DNA of 64,000 bases from Streptomyces sp. XD-27 (GTDB lineage Bacteria; Actinomycetota; Actinomycetes; Streptomycetales; Streptomycetaceae). Below the pieces are notes generated by a model. The model made no database searches, had not been told where the DNA came from, and saw nothing but the letters and a program-made list of their open reading frames with translations. Numbering within the stretch: position 1 is the first letter of the stretch; each line of letters opens with the position of its first letter. A program made the translations under genes and the position numbers. Of the stretch, positions 35,569 to 43,854 are shown one piece after another. The DNA is taken from contig NZ_CP130713.1 of NCBI RefSeq assembly GCF_030553055.1, forward strand, positions 7,316,001 through 7,380,000, given 5' to 3'.

Positions 35569-36225
35569 TCAGAAGCCCGGCCCGCCCGCGCGGTCGCCCG
35601 CCGAGGCCAGCCGCCCCCACAGCAGATCCGTCAGATGCCGCACCAAGTCCTCGCGCGGGCACGACCGTTCGCGCAGCCACCAGTCACCGGCCGCGTACAT
35701 CATGCCGACGATGCCGTGGCCCCAGGCGCGGGCCAGGTCCATGCCGCCCGGCCCGAGGTCGACGCGCTCGGTGATCACCTCGGCCAGCTCCTCGCCCATG
35801 CGGCGCAGCAGCGGGGCGGAGTGCCGGCCGACGTCGAACCCCTGCTCCGCCTCGGCCTGCTGCTCGTCGTCGGCCGGGTGCATCAGGAACCGGTACACCT
35901 GCGGCCGCGCCTCGATCGCCGCCAGGTAGGTGTTCAGGGTGGACTCCACGCGGGCGCGGCGGTCGGTCGGGGCGTCCAGCGCGGCGCGCAGCGAGGCGAG
36001 CAGGGCGTCGGTGTGGCGCTCGGCCAGGGCCCGGTACAGCCCGCCCTTGTCGCCGAAGTGGCGGTAGAGGATGGGCTTGGTGATCCCCGCCTCGGCGGCG
36101 ATCGCGTTCATCGAGGCGCCCGGTCCGTCGCGCAGCACGACCCGGTCCGCCGCCTCCAGCAGTTCTCTGCGGCGCTGCTGCGCTGTCTGCCGCTGATCGT
36201 CGCGCTGGCTGGTCCCGGTGTTCAT
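35569..36225 (-). CDS. TetR-family transcriptional regulator
   Basis: A 218-residue TetR repressor. The helix-turn-helix is ASMNAIAAEAGITKPILYRH near residues 38-60, followed by a helical ligand domain with a C-terminal half (ARAWGHGIVGMMYAAGDWW) typical of fatty-acid/lipid-type TetRs. The ATG (GGGGAGG upstream) overlaps the stop of a small upstream ORF. Divergent from an acyl-CoA dehydrogenase, with a perfect palindrome between them, so it probably represses that gene; the ligand may be an acyl-CoA. Confidence 0.9.
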   Translation of the reverse strand: MNTGTSQRDDQRQTAQQRRRELLEAADRVVLRDGPGASMNAIAAEAGITKPILYRHFGDKGGLYRALAERHTDALLASLRAALDAPTDRRARVESTLNTYLAAIEARPQVYRFLMHPADDEQQAEAEQGFDVGRHSAPLLRRMGEELAEVITERVDLGPGGMDLARAWGHGIVGMMYAAGDWWLRERSCPREDLVRHLTDLLWGRLASAGDRAGGPGF

Positions 36226-36356
36226 GAGTGCCTCCCCGCCCCCTGGTCTTTCTGTGCCGCCCGTTCCGCGCCGCCGCACACGCCCGCGGCGCCGCGCGCC
36301 TGCGCAACGTAACACTCGCCGCAGGTCGCGGGCTTCTCGGCGGTGGAGGTTGACAT
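36222..36356 (-). CDS. Possible 44-residue Cys-containing small protein upstream of tetR
   Basis: A short reading frame, 44 codons, ends in an ATGA overlap with the tetR start. It has three Cys (CGECY and VCGG) and an otherwise polar composition (MSTSTAEKPA opening), with strong G/C at third positions. The ribosome site is poor (GGCGAGTATCAG). The coupling argues for translation; it might be a small metal-binding or leader peptide. No family recognised. Confidence 0.4.
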   Translation of the reverse strand: MSTSTAEKPATCGECYVAQARGAAGVCGGAERAAQKDQGAGRHS

Positions 36357-36368
36357 CTGATACTCGCC

Positions 36369-36389
36369 GGTAACAGACTCGATGTTACC
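36369..36389. promoter_or_regulatory. Palindromic TetR-type operator GGTAACA-N7-TGTTACC
   Basis: A perfect 7-bp inverted repeat with a 7-nt spacer between tetR and the acyl-CoA dehydrogenase gene; a third half-site, AGTAACA, follows at 36393-36399. The position about 29 nt before the dehydrogenase start fits repression of both genes by the TetR protein. Confidence 0.7.
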
Positions 36390-36417
36390 GCTAGTAACAA
36401 GTATGCAGGAGGGGCGC

Positions 36418-37644
36418 GTGGCTGAGTTCACGTTCGAGCTGAACGACGACCAGAAGGCCGTACGTGACTGGATTCACGGCTTCGCCGCGGACGTCATGCG
36501 GCCGGCCGCCGCCGAGTGGGACGAGCGTGAGGAGACGCCCTGGCCCATCATCCAGGAAGCGGCCAAGATCGGCCTGTACTCCCTCGACTTCTACGCCCAG
36601 CAGTTCTTCGACCCCACCGGCCTCGGCATCCCGATGGCCATGGAGGAGCTGTTCTGGGGCGACGCGGGCATCGGCCTGTCCCTCGTCGGCACCAGCCTGG
36701 CCGCCGTCGCGGTCCTCGCCAACGGCACCGAGGAGCAGATCGGCACCTGGATCCCGCCGATGTACGGGGACGCCGGCGACGTGAAGGTCGCGGCGTTCTG
36801 CTCCTCCGAACCGGACGCCGGCTCCGACGTCTCCGCCATGCGCACCCGGGCCGTGTACGACGAGGTCAAGGACGAATGGGTGCTGAACGGCACCAAGACC
36901 TGGGCGACGAACGGCGGAATCGCCCACGTCCATGTCGTCGTCGCCACCGTCGATCCGGAACTCGGCGCCCGCGGCCAGGCGTCCTTCGTCGTCCCGCCGA
37001 ACACGCCCGGCCTGTCCCAGGGCCAGAAGTTCAAAAAGCACGGGATCCGCGCCTCGCACACCGCCGAGGTCGTGCTGGAGGACGTCCGCGTCCCCGGCCA
37101 CTGCCTGCTCGGCGGCAAGGAGAAGCTCGACGAACGGCTCGCCCGCGCCCGCGAGCGGGCCCGCAGTGGCGGCGAGCGGGTCAAGAACGCCGCCATGGCC
37201 ACCTTCGAGGCGTCCCGCCCGGCGGTCGGCGCCCAGGCCGTCGGCGTCGCCCGCGCCGCGTACGAGGTGGCCCTGGACTACGCCAAGACCCGCGAGCAGT
37301 TCGGGCGTCCGATCATCGACAACCAGGGCGTGGCGTTCCAGCTGGCCGACATGCGCACCCGCATCGACGCCGCGCGCCTGCTGGTGTGGCGGGCCTCCTG
37401 GATGGCCGCCAACGGCAAGCCGTTCGAGTCGGCGGAAGGCTCCATGTCGAAGCTCTTCGCGGGCGAGACCGCGAAGACCGTCACGGCCCAGGCGGTGCAG
37501 ATCCTCGGCGGCAACGGATTCACCAGGGAGTACCCGGTGGAGCGCATGCACCGGGACGCGGCCATCTTCACGATCTTCGAAGGCACGAGCGAGATCCAGC
37601 GCCTGGTGATCTCCCGCTCGCTCTCCGGCATGCACATCCGCTGA
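36418..37644 (+). CDS. Acyl-CoA dehydrogenase
   Basis: A 408-residue FAD-dependent acyl-CoA dehydrogenase from a GTG with AGGAGG upstream. FAD/substrate motifs include AAFCSSEPDAGSDVSAMRTR, NGTKTWATNGG, QAVQILGGNGFTREYPVERM and the catalytic-loop region RDAAIFTIFEGTSEIQRLVI with the expected Glu. It introduces a 2,3-double bond in acyl-CoA. An insert (KEKLDERLARARERARSG) near residue 235 is charged and helical. Probably under the divergent TetR. The last 18 bp with stop codon are tandemly repeated downstream. Confidence 0.93.
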   Translation: MAEFTFELNDDQKAVRDWIHGFAADVMRPAAAEWDEREETPWPIIQEAAKIGLYSLDFYAQQFFDPTGLGIPMAMEELFWGDAGIGLSLVGTSLAAVAVLANGTEEQIGTWIPPMYGDAGDVKVAAFCSSEPDAGSDVSAMRTRAVYDEVKDEWVLNGTKTWATNGGIAHVHVVVATVDPELGARGQASFVVPPNTPGLSQGQKFKKHGIRASHTAEVVLEDVRVPGHCLLGGKEKLDERLARARERARSGGERVKNAAMATFEASRPAVGAQAVGVARAAYEVALDYAKTREQFGRPIIDNQGVAFQLADMRTRIDAARLLVWRASWMAANGKPFESAEGSMSKLFAGETAKTVTAQAVQILGGNGFTREYPVERMHRDAAIFTIFEGTSEIQRLVISRSLSGMHIR

Positions 37645-37688
37645 GCGCGGCATACGCATCCGCTGACGGCGGCATGCACATCCGCTGA
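37627..37688. repeat. Three tandem copies of the gene's stop-codon end (22-bp period)
   Basis: GGCATGCACATCCGCTGA occurs at 37627-37644 (the true gene end), as GGCATACGCATCCGCTGA at 37649-37666, and again perfectly at 37671-37688. Each copy carries the in-frame-looking HIR-stop end of the acyl-CoA dehydrogenase. Confidence 0.9.
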
Positions 37689-37707
37689 TCGGGAAGAGGT
37701 ACGGACC

Positions 37708-37746
37708 AGGCGGGTTCCGCGGCTGTGGGGGCCGTGGAACCCGCCT
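37708..37746. terminator. Stem-loop between acyl-CoA dehydrogenase and Ada-AlkA genes
   Basis: AGGCGGGTTCC pairs exactly with GGAACCCGCCT, with further partial pairing (CGGC/GCCG) in the 17-nt interior. It is placed between two convergent genes, so probably bidirectional. Confidence 0.75.
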
Positions 37747-37759
37747 TCCCGCTCCCGCC

Positions 37760-39231
37760 TCACCGCTCCCGGTGCCACAGGTGGTGCATCGCGTACGACC
37801 GCCACGGCCGCCAGCCCTCGGCGTCCGCCGGGCCCGCGCCCATCTCCCGCATCGCGGTCCTGATCGCCACATCACCGGACAGCAGCACGTCCGGATCGCC
37901 CAGCGCCCGCATCCGGACGTAGCCGGCCGTCCACGGGCCGACACCGCGCAGCTCCAGCAGCCGCCGCTCCGCCTCGTCCCGGTCCGCCCCCGCGTCCAGG
38001 CGCACCGTGCCGTCCGCCAGCGCGGTGGCGACCGTGCGCAGCGCGGCGCGCCGCGCCTCCGGCATCCCGATGTCGTCCAAGGACGCCTCCGCGAGCACCT
38101 CGGCGGACGGGAAGAGCCGGGTCAGCCCGGTCCCCGACGGAGCCGGTCCGCCTTCCGCGCCGGGCAGCGGCTCGCCGTACGCCGCCACCAGGGCCGCGCC
38201 CAGCCGCCGCCCCGCGGCCACCGAGACCTGCTGGCCCAGCACCGCCCGTACCGCCAGCTCCCGCGGATCCGCCGCGCCCGGCGCCCGCATCCCCGGACGG
38301 CGCGCCACCAGCGGGCCCAGCACCGCGTCGGCCCCCAGCCGCTCCGCCACCGCGTACGGATCGGCGTCCAGGTCGAACAGCCGCCGCACCCGCTGCGTCG
38401 CGGTGGTCAGATCCCGCAGTTCGCCCAGGTGCAGCCGGCACAGCAGCCAGCCGCGGTCCTCCGGCCCCTCGTAGACCTCCGCGACCCCCGTGCCGTGCGG
38501 CAGCCGCAGCGTCCGCCGGTACACCCTCCGCCCCGGCTCTCCGGTCACCTCCTCCACCCCGGGGATCGCCCGCCGGCCCAGGTAGCCGAAGACCTCCGCG
38601 GCCCCGTACCGGCCCCGGTACGCGAGCCGCAGCGGCACCCCGCCGCCCCCGCTGGGCTCCGCCCCCGTCCCGCCCCCGGCGGGGCGGCCCGCAGCTGGCT
38701 CGGCGTGGCCGCGTAGACCTCCCGGACGGTGTCGTTGAACTGCCGCACGCTCGCAAAGCCCGCCGCGAACGCCACCTCGGCGGCCCGCAGCCCGGTCGTC
38801 TGGAGCAGCACCCGCGCCGTGTGCGCCCGCTGTGCGCGGGCCAGGGCCACCGGCCCGGCGCCCAGCTCCGCGTTCAGCTGCCGCTGCACCTGCCGGGCGC
38901 TGTAGCCCAGCCGCGCCGCCAGCCCGGCCACGCCCTCCCGGTCCACCACGCCGTCGCCGATCAGCCGCATCGCCCGCCCGACCACGTCGGCGCGGGCGTT
39001 CCACTCCGCCGAGCCGGGCACGGCGTCGGGGCGGCACCGGCGGCAGGCCCGGAAGCCCGAGCCCTGCGCGGCGGCCGCGGTCGGGTAGAAGCGCACGTTC
39101 TGCCGCTTGGGGGTGACCGCGGGGCAACTCGGCCGGCAGTAGATACCGGTGGTGGAGACGGCGAAGAAGAACTCGCCGTCGAACCGCGCGTCCCGGCTGC
39201 ACACCGCCTCGTACCTGCTCTGCTCGTCCAT
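37760..39231 (-). CDS. Ada (metal-binding/AraC) - AlkA DNA repair fusion, with one-base frame break
   Basis: The N-terminal third is an Ada methylphosphotriester domain with the four zinc Cys (IYCRPSC and FRACRRC), the first being the methyl acceptor. An AraC-type HTH follows ([36 protein letters not shown]). The second frame is a 3-methyladenine DNA glycosylase [20 protein letters not shown], the HhH motif [18 protein letters not shown] and the catalytic Asp in [11 protein letters not shown]. The frame break lies in a G-rich linker (about 38640-38690); length is 3n+2. It senses methylation damage and excises alkylated bases. The ATG at 39231 has GGAAGG upstream. Intact gene with an indel artefact favoured. 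Confidence 0.88.
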
Positions 39232-39382
39232 CACGCCTTCCACTGTGCGCTACGGCGGACCCCGTCGCTGGCGGGAATCGGACATGGCGCCGCTGCTGAT
39301 GCGGCCCGCGGTGTGCTGGAGGACCATGGGACCGCGGCCGGGCACGAGGCGGCTGGGGCACGAGCGGGACACGGAGGCTGCT

Positions 39383-41638
39383 ATGGCCGGAGGGCCGGGG
39401 GTAGGCCGCCGGGGCCCCGGCGGTGGCCTCGACGAGGGCGCGGTGCCGCCGCTGCTCGCCGCCCCCGACTGCGAGTCCCTGCTGGCGGCGGCCATGGCGG
39501 CCGTCGACCTGGCGCCCGGCACCCGTGTCGAGGTGGCCGCGCTCTACCGGCTCGACGACGACGGGCTGATCCGCCTGGCTGCCGCGATCGGCGCGCCCGA
39601 CGAGCTGGTGGAGCGGTACCGGGTCGTCTCCGCCGCCGCCGACCTGCCGTTCGCCCAGGTCATCCGCGACCACGAGCCGGTCTACGGCCCGCCCCGCGAG
39701 CCGCCCGCCGAGCCCCGCGAGCCCGCGGCACGCGACGAGGAGGCGGCCGGCGCGGCGGACGGCACCCCGCCCGCCGAGTACGCCGTGCTCCCTCTCCTCG
39801 TGGGCTCCCGCTGCGTCGGGTCCCTCGCCCTGACGCTGCCCGGCGGCGTGCCGCTGGACGCCGCCCGGCACCGCGCGTTCCTCACCGTGGCGGCCCTGTG
39901 CGCCCACCGCTTCGACGAACTGCTCGCCCTTACGCCGCGGGACCGCGCGCCGGGCGGCGGATCGCGCGCCCGCGACCCTCATCCGCCGCAGGCCCGCGAC
40001 CGCGCGACGATGCTGGAAATGGCCATGGCGAACGCCGGGATCGGCTCCTTCGACTGGGACTTCGCCTCCGGCCGCCTCATCTGGGACGAACGGCTGTGCC
40101 GGCTGTTCGGCATCGCCCCCGAGGAGTTCGACGGCCGCATCGAGACCTTTCACGAGGCCGTCCTGCCGGAGGACCGCCCGCGGGTCGAGGCCGCGGTGCG
40201 GGAGAGCCTCGTCACGGGCAGGTACCAGGTCCGCTACCGCGTCGTGCGCCGCGACGACAAGGCGATCCGGTGGATCGACGCCGAGAGCCGCGTCCTGTAC
40301 GACACCGTGGGCAAGCCGCGCGGCATGATCGGCGTCGCCCAGGACAGCACCGAGGCGCAGAACCGCGAGGACGAACGGCAGGCGCGCAAGGACTTCGTCC
40401 TCAACATCACCCGCGCGTTCACCGCGGCCTCCTCCATCGACGACGTCGTCGCCACCGTGGCGGACACCGTCCTGCCCGCGCTCGGCGGCCAGCGCATGGC
40501 GATCTACCTCAAGGAGGACGGCGGGCGGATGCGGCTCATCGGCTCCCACGGCTATGACGCCGCACACCAGGAGCGGCTGCGGAACCTCGCCGACATCGGT
40601 ATCGAGAGCCCGTTCCTGGCCGGCGTGCGCGACGGCGAGCCGATGTTCATCGAAAGCCGCGAGGAGTTCTTCGCACGCATCCGCGACGAGCGGCTGGCCC
40701 CGATGCCGGGGCTGCACGCGTGGGCGATCCTCCCGCTGGCGACGGCCGACGGACTGGTCGGAGCCTGCCTGATCATCTACGACCATCCGCGCGCCTTCTC
40801 CTTCGACGACCAGCTGGTCGTCGCCGGTGTCGCGGGCATCCTCGCCCAGTCGCTGGCCAGGGCCCGGCTCTTCGACGAACGCCGCGCGCATCTGACCGAG
40901 CTTCAGCGCATGATGCTGCCGGGCCGCCTGCCGTCGCCGCCCGGCCTCGACGTCCTGGTGCGCTACCGGCCCGGTTCGGATCGGCTGGACGTCGGCGGCG
41001 ACTGGTACGACGCCCTGCCCATGCCGGACGATCGGATCACCGTCGTCATCGGCGACGTCCAGGGCCACAACGTGCGCGCGGCGGCGGTGATGGGCCAGTT
41101 GCGGATCGCGATGCGGGCCCACGCCGCCGAAGGACACCAGCTGTCGGCGCTGATGGCCCGCGGCAACCGGGCACTGTGCGACATGGACACCGACCTCTTC
41201 GCCACCTGCTGCGTCGTGGACATCGACCCGGCCGACGGCCGACTCCGGATCGTCCGCGCCGGGCACCCCCACCCCCTGCTCATCGCCCCGGACGGCGGCG
41301 CGGCCCTGCTGGAGAGCCCCGGAGGCATCCCGCTGGGCTGCTTCGACGACGCGGACTACCCCGTCACCGAGGCGGTCCTCCCCGAGGGCGCCACGCTGCT
41401 GCTCTACACCGACGGCCTGGTGGAGCGGCCGGGCGGCGACTACGACGACGGGGTCGCCGAACTGTCCGCCCGCCTCGCCGACGCCGCCGCGGCGGCCGGC
41501 CCGGTCGGACGGAGCGGCCTCATGGACCTCGAACGGCTCGCCGACCGGGTCGTCACCCCGGCCGTCTCCGCCCCGAACGACGACGACGTCGCCGTCCTGC
41601 TGGTCCACCGCCGCCCCCGCACCGCACCGGCGGACTGA
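39383..41638 (+). CDS. PAS-GAF-SpoIIE (PP2C) serine phosphatase
   Basis: A 751-residue signalling phosphatase. An N-terminal GAF-like region (about 30-200), a PAS domain (about 210-330; MANAGIGSFDWDFASGRLIW), a GAF domain (about 340-500; TVADTVLPALGGQRMAIYL) and a C-terminal PPM/SpoIIE domain (GGDWYDA, GHNVRAAAVMGQLR, VRAGHPHPLL, NDDDVAVLLV metal Asp). Such proteins dephosphorylate anti-anti-sigma factors in stress or development pathways. The ATG at 39383 follows GGAGG; the frame is open farther upstream. No cognate sigma gene is adjacent. Confidence 0.88.
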   Translation: MAGGPGVGRRGPGGGLDEGAVPPLLAAPDCESLLAAAMAAVDLAPGTRVEVAALYRLDDDGLIRLAAAIGAPDELVERYRVVSAAADLPFAQVIRDHEPVYGPPREPPAEPREPAARDEEAAGAADGTPPAEYAVLPLLVGSRCVGSLALTLPGGVPLDAARHRAFLTVAALCAHRFDELLALTPRDRAPGGGSRARDPHPPQARDRATMLEMAMANAGIGSFDWDFASGRLIWDERLCRLFGIAPEEFDGRIETFHEAVLPEDRPRVEAAVRESLVTGRYQVRYRVVRRDDKAIRWIDAESRVLYDTVGKPRGMIGVAQDSTEAQNREDERQARKDFVLNITRAFTAASSIDDVVATVADTVLPALGGQRMAIYLKEDGGRMRLIGSHGYDAAHQERLRNLADIGIESPFLAGVRDGEPMFIESREEFFARIRDERLAPMPGLHAWAILPLATADGLVGACLIIYDHPRAFSFDDQLVVAGVAGILAQSLARARLFDERRAHLTELQRMMLPGRLPSPPGLDVLVRYRPGSDRLDVGGDWYDALPMPDDRITVVIGDVQGHNVRAAAVMGQLRIAMRAHAAEGHQLSALMARGNRALCDMDTDLFATCCVVDIDPADGRLRIVRAGHPHPLLIAPDGGAALLESPGGIPLGCFDDADYPVTEAVLPEGATLLLYTDGLVERPGGDYDDGVAELSARLADAAAAAGPVGRSGLMDLERLADRVVTPAVSAPNDDDVAVLLVHRRPRTAPAD

Positions 41639-41677
41639 CACCGGTGGTGTGACACCAGCGGACTGACACCGGCGGCG
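41636..41677. repeat. 14-bp tandem repeat x3 beginning at the phosphatase stop codon
   Basis: TGACACCGGTGGTG, TGACACCAGCGGAC and TGACACCGGCGGCG follow each other exactly, and the first TGA is the gene's stop codon. Same theme as the repeat behind the acyl-CoA dehydrogenase. Confidence 0.85.
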
Positions 41678-41687
41678 CGCGCGTGCG

Positions 41688-42773
41688 TCAGCCGGTCAGC
41701 GCGTCGTGCAGGTCCCAGCCCAGCGCCCCGGCACATCCGCTGACGTTCCCCAGGATGGCGACATCGGCGTCCAGCCGGGGGTAGTGGTAGAGGCGGGCGC
41801 TCACCCCGTCCTCCTCCCCGGTATGGCCCCAGCGCACCACGGTGCCGTCGTCGTCCAGGAGGAACATCACGCCGTACCCGTACTTCCAGGTGTAGCCGCG
41901 CACCTTCTCCGCACGCTCCAGCACCTGGGGGGTGAGCGCCCGCCGGGTCATGTCCGCGCCCAGCAGCCGACCCGAGCGCAGGGCGCGGGCGAAGCCGACG
42001 AGATCGTCGGCGGTGCAGGTGGCACCGCCGTCGGCGGCCGCCGCGGGGGTGGCGGAGTAGACGTTGCGGCGCCAGCCGGTACGCCGCCCGTCCGCCGCCT
42101 CCTCCGGCGGCAGATGGCCCTCGGCGACGCCCGGCACGACCTCGTCCAGCGCCACGAAGCCGGAGTCCGCCATGGCCGCCCTGGCGAAGACCTGGTCATG
42201 GATCACATCGGCGTACGGCCTGCCGGTGAGGGACTCCAGCAGCAGACCGAGGAGGATGTACCCCGCACCGTTGTACCGGTGGCGCTCGCCGGGCGCGAAC
42301 AGCGGCTCCTTGCCGGCGAACAGCGGCAGGTAGTCGGCGTTGTCGCGCAGCAGATACAGCGGATGGGCGGCGGTCAGCGCGGCCCACTCGGCCGCCCAGT
42401 CGCCGCCCTCGTCGAACCAGTCGGCGATGCCCGACGTCATCGTCAGCGCATGACTTACCGTCACCTCCGGCGGCAGCCAGGCCCCGCGCGCCCCGAGCAG
42501 CGGCGCCAGCCGGTCCGCCGGCCCGACCCGGCCCTGCTCGACCAGCCGCAGCACGGCGACGGCGGTGAACATCTTCGATACGGAGGCCACCCGGAAGCGC
42601 GTTCCGACCGTGTTGGGGATCCGCCAGGCCCGGCTGGCCCAGCCGAACGCGTCGGCGAAGACCGGCTCCCCGGCCCGGGCGACCACCACCGCCCCGGAGA
42701 AGCCGTGCTCCTCGGCCGACTTCCGGACGCGACGCGCGATCTCGTCCGCGTCGAGCGGTCCGTTACGGGACAT
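41688..42773 (-). CDS. Serine hydrolase (class C beta-lactamase/DD-peptidase family)
   Basis: A 361-residue cytoplasmic-looking member of the beta-lactamase superfamily. The SxxK motif is VASVSKMF, a YNG motif (RYNGAGYILLGLLLE) stands for YxN, and the HTG motif is WGHTGEED. No signal peptide is seen, so it may act on small-molecule esters or amides inside the cell rather than on the wall. The ATG (GAGGAG upstream) was chosen over an upstream extension. The substrate is unknown. Confidence 0.88.
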   Translation of the reverse strand: MSRNGPLDADEIARRVRKSAEEHGFSGAVVVARAGEPVFADAFGWASRAWRIPNTVGTRFRVASVSKMFTAVAVLRLVEQGRVGPADRLAPLLGARGAWLPPEVTVSHALTMTSGIADWFDEGGDWAAEWAALTAAHPLYLLRDNADYLPLFAGKEPLFAPGERHRYNGAGYILLGLLLESLTGRPYADVIHDQVFARAAMADSGFVALDEVVPGVAEGHLPPEEAADGRRTGWRRNVYSATPAAAADGGATCTADDLVGFARALRSGRLLGADMTRRALTPQVLERAEKVRGYTWKYGYGVMFLLDDDGTVVRWGHTGEEDGVSARLYHYPRLDADVAILGNVSGCAGALGWDLHDALTG

Positions 42774-42901
42774 CAGCTGCTCCTCGTGGGCTCCGCGGCC
42801 GCGGCCCCTGCCGCGGCGCGCTCTCATGATCCACAGGCGGGGCGGCCACGGCGACCGAATAATCGGGTGGAAACGGCCCCCTGCCCTGTGAGAGGCGCGA
42901 C

Positions 42902-43762
42902 ATGACCGGCACCATCGCCGTCGGCCTGGACGGCACCGACCCCAGCCTCGCCGCCGCCGACTGGGCCGCCGCCGAGGCGTCCGCCCGGGGCGCGGCGCTG
43001 CGACTGGTGCACGCTTGGGCCTGGCATCCGTTGGACACCCCCACCGACGCCGACACCCAAGGCCGCCGCGACTGGGCGCGCGAGGTGCTGCGCACGGCCG
43101 AGGACCGGGTACGGCGCGGCCACCCAGAGCTGTCCGTGTCCGCCGAAGCGCGCTCCGACGAACCGGTGCCCGCCCTGCTCGCGGCGGCCGCCGACGCCGA
43201 TCTGCTGGTCCTGGGATCCCGCGGGCACGGCGCGCTGGCCGGCTTCCTGCTGGGCTCGGTCAGCCTCCAGGTGCTGCGCCAGGCCACCGGCCCGGTCGTG
43301 GTGGTGCGCGGCGGGTACGAACCCGGCCCCGGCGGCCCGGGGGAGGTGGTGACCGGAGTGCGGGAGACCGGCGAGGAGGGCGCCCCGGTGCTGGAGTTCG
43401 CGTTCACGGCCGCCGCGGCGCGCGGCGCGCCCCTGCGGGCCGTACGCGCCTGGCATCTGCCCGGACCGTTCGAGCTGGGCACCCAAGCCTTGCGCGCCGC
43501 CGACGACGCCGGCGGCCCCGAGCCGCTCAACCGGCGCCTGCTGGCCGACGCGCTGCGCCCCTGGCGGGAGCGCCACCCCGACGTGCCGGTCACCGAGCAC
43601 GTCGAGATCGGCGGCGCGCCCGAGGTGCTGCTGACGGCGAGCGGCCGGGCCGACCTGGTGGTCGTCGGACGCCGCACCTCCGGCCGCAAGGGGATCGGCT
43701 CCGTCACCCACGCGGTGCTCCACCACGCGCCGTGCCCGGTGGCCGTGGTGCCGTATCCGTGA
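42902..43762 (+). CDS. Tandem universal stress protein
   Basis: A 286-residue protein with two UspA domains. The first (IAVGLDGTDPSLAAADWAA) ends with LVLGSRGHGALAGFLLGSVS, whose G-x2-G-x9-G(S) ATP loop is intact; the second ends VVVGRRTSGRKGIGSVTHAV, a more diverged loop. Such proteins bind ATP and support survival in stationary phase or hypoxia. Divergent from the serine hydrolase gene. Confidence 0.92.
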   Translation: MTGTIAVGLDGTDPSLAAADWAAAEASARGAALRLVHAWAWHPLDTPTDADTQGRRDWAREVLRTAEDRVRRGHPELSVSAEARSDEPVPALLAAAADADLLVLGSRGHGALAGFLLGSVSLQVLRQATGPVVVVRGGYEPGPGGPGEVVTGVRETGEEGAPVLEFAFTAAAARGAPLRAVRAWHLPGPFELGTQALRAADDAGGPEPLNRRLLADALRPWRERHPDVPVTEHVEIGGAPEVLLTASGRADLVVVGRRTSGRKGIGSVTHAVLHHAPCPVAVVPYP

Positions 43763-43854
43763 CATGTCGCTGCCAGCTGACGGCAACCCACTTGTCATCA
43801 ACGCCGATTGACGCTTAGTTAGGGCGGTGACGGGGGTGGCCGCAGGGGAGAGCG

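Noticed and set aside
39232-41641. Minus-strand open frame extending the AlkA frame across the phosphatase gene
   Set aside because: It is the antisense shadow of the PAS-GAF-SpoIIE gene; Ada-AlkA homologues start at the [10 protein letters not shown] methionine at 39231.
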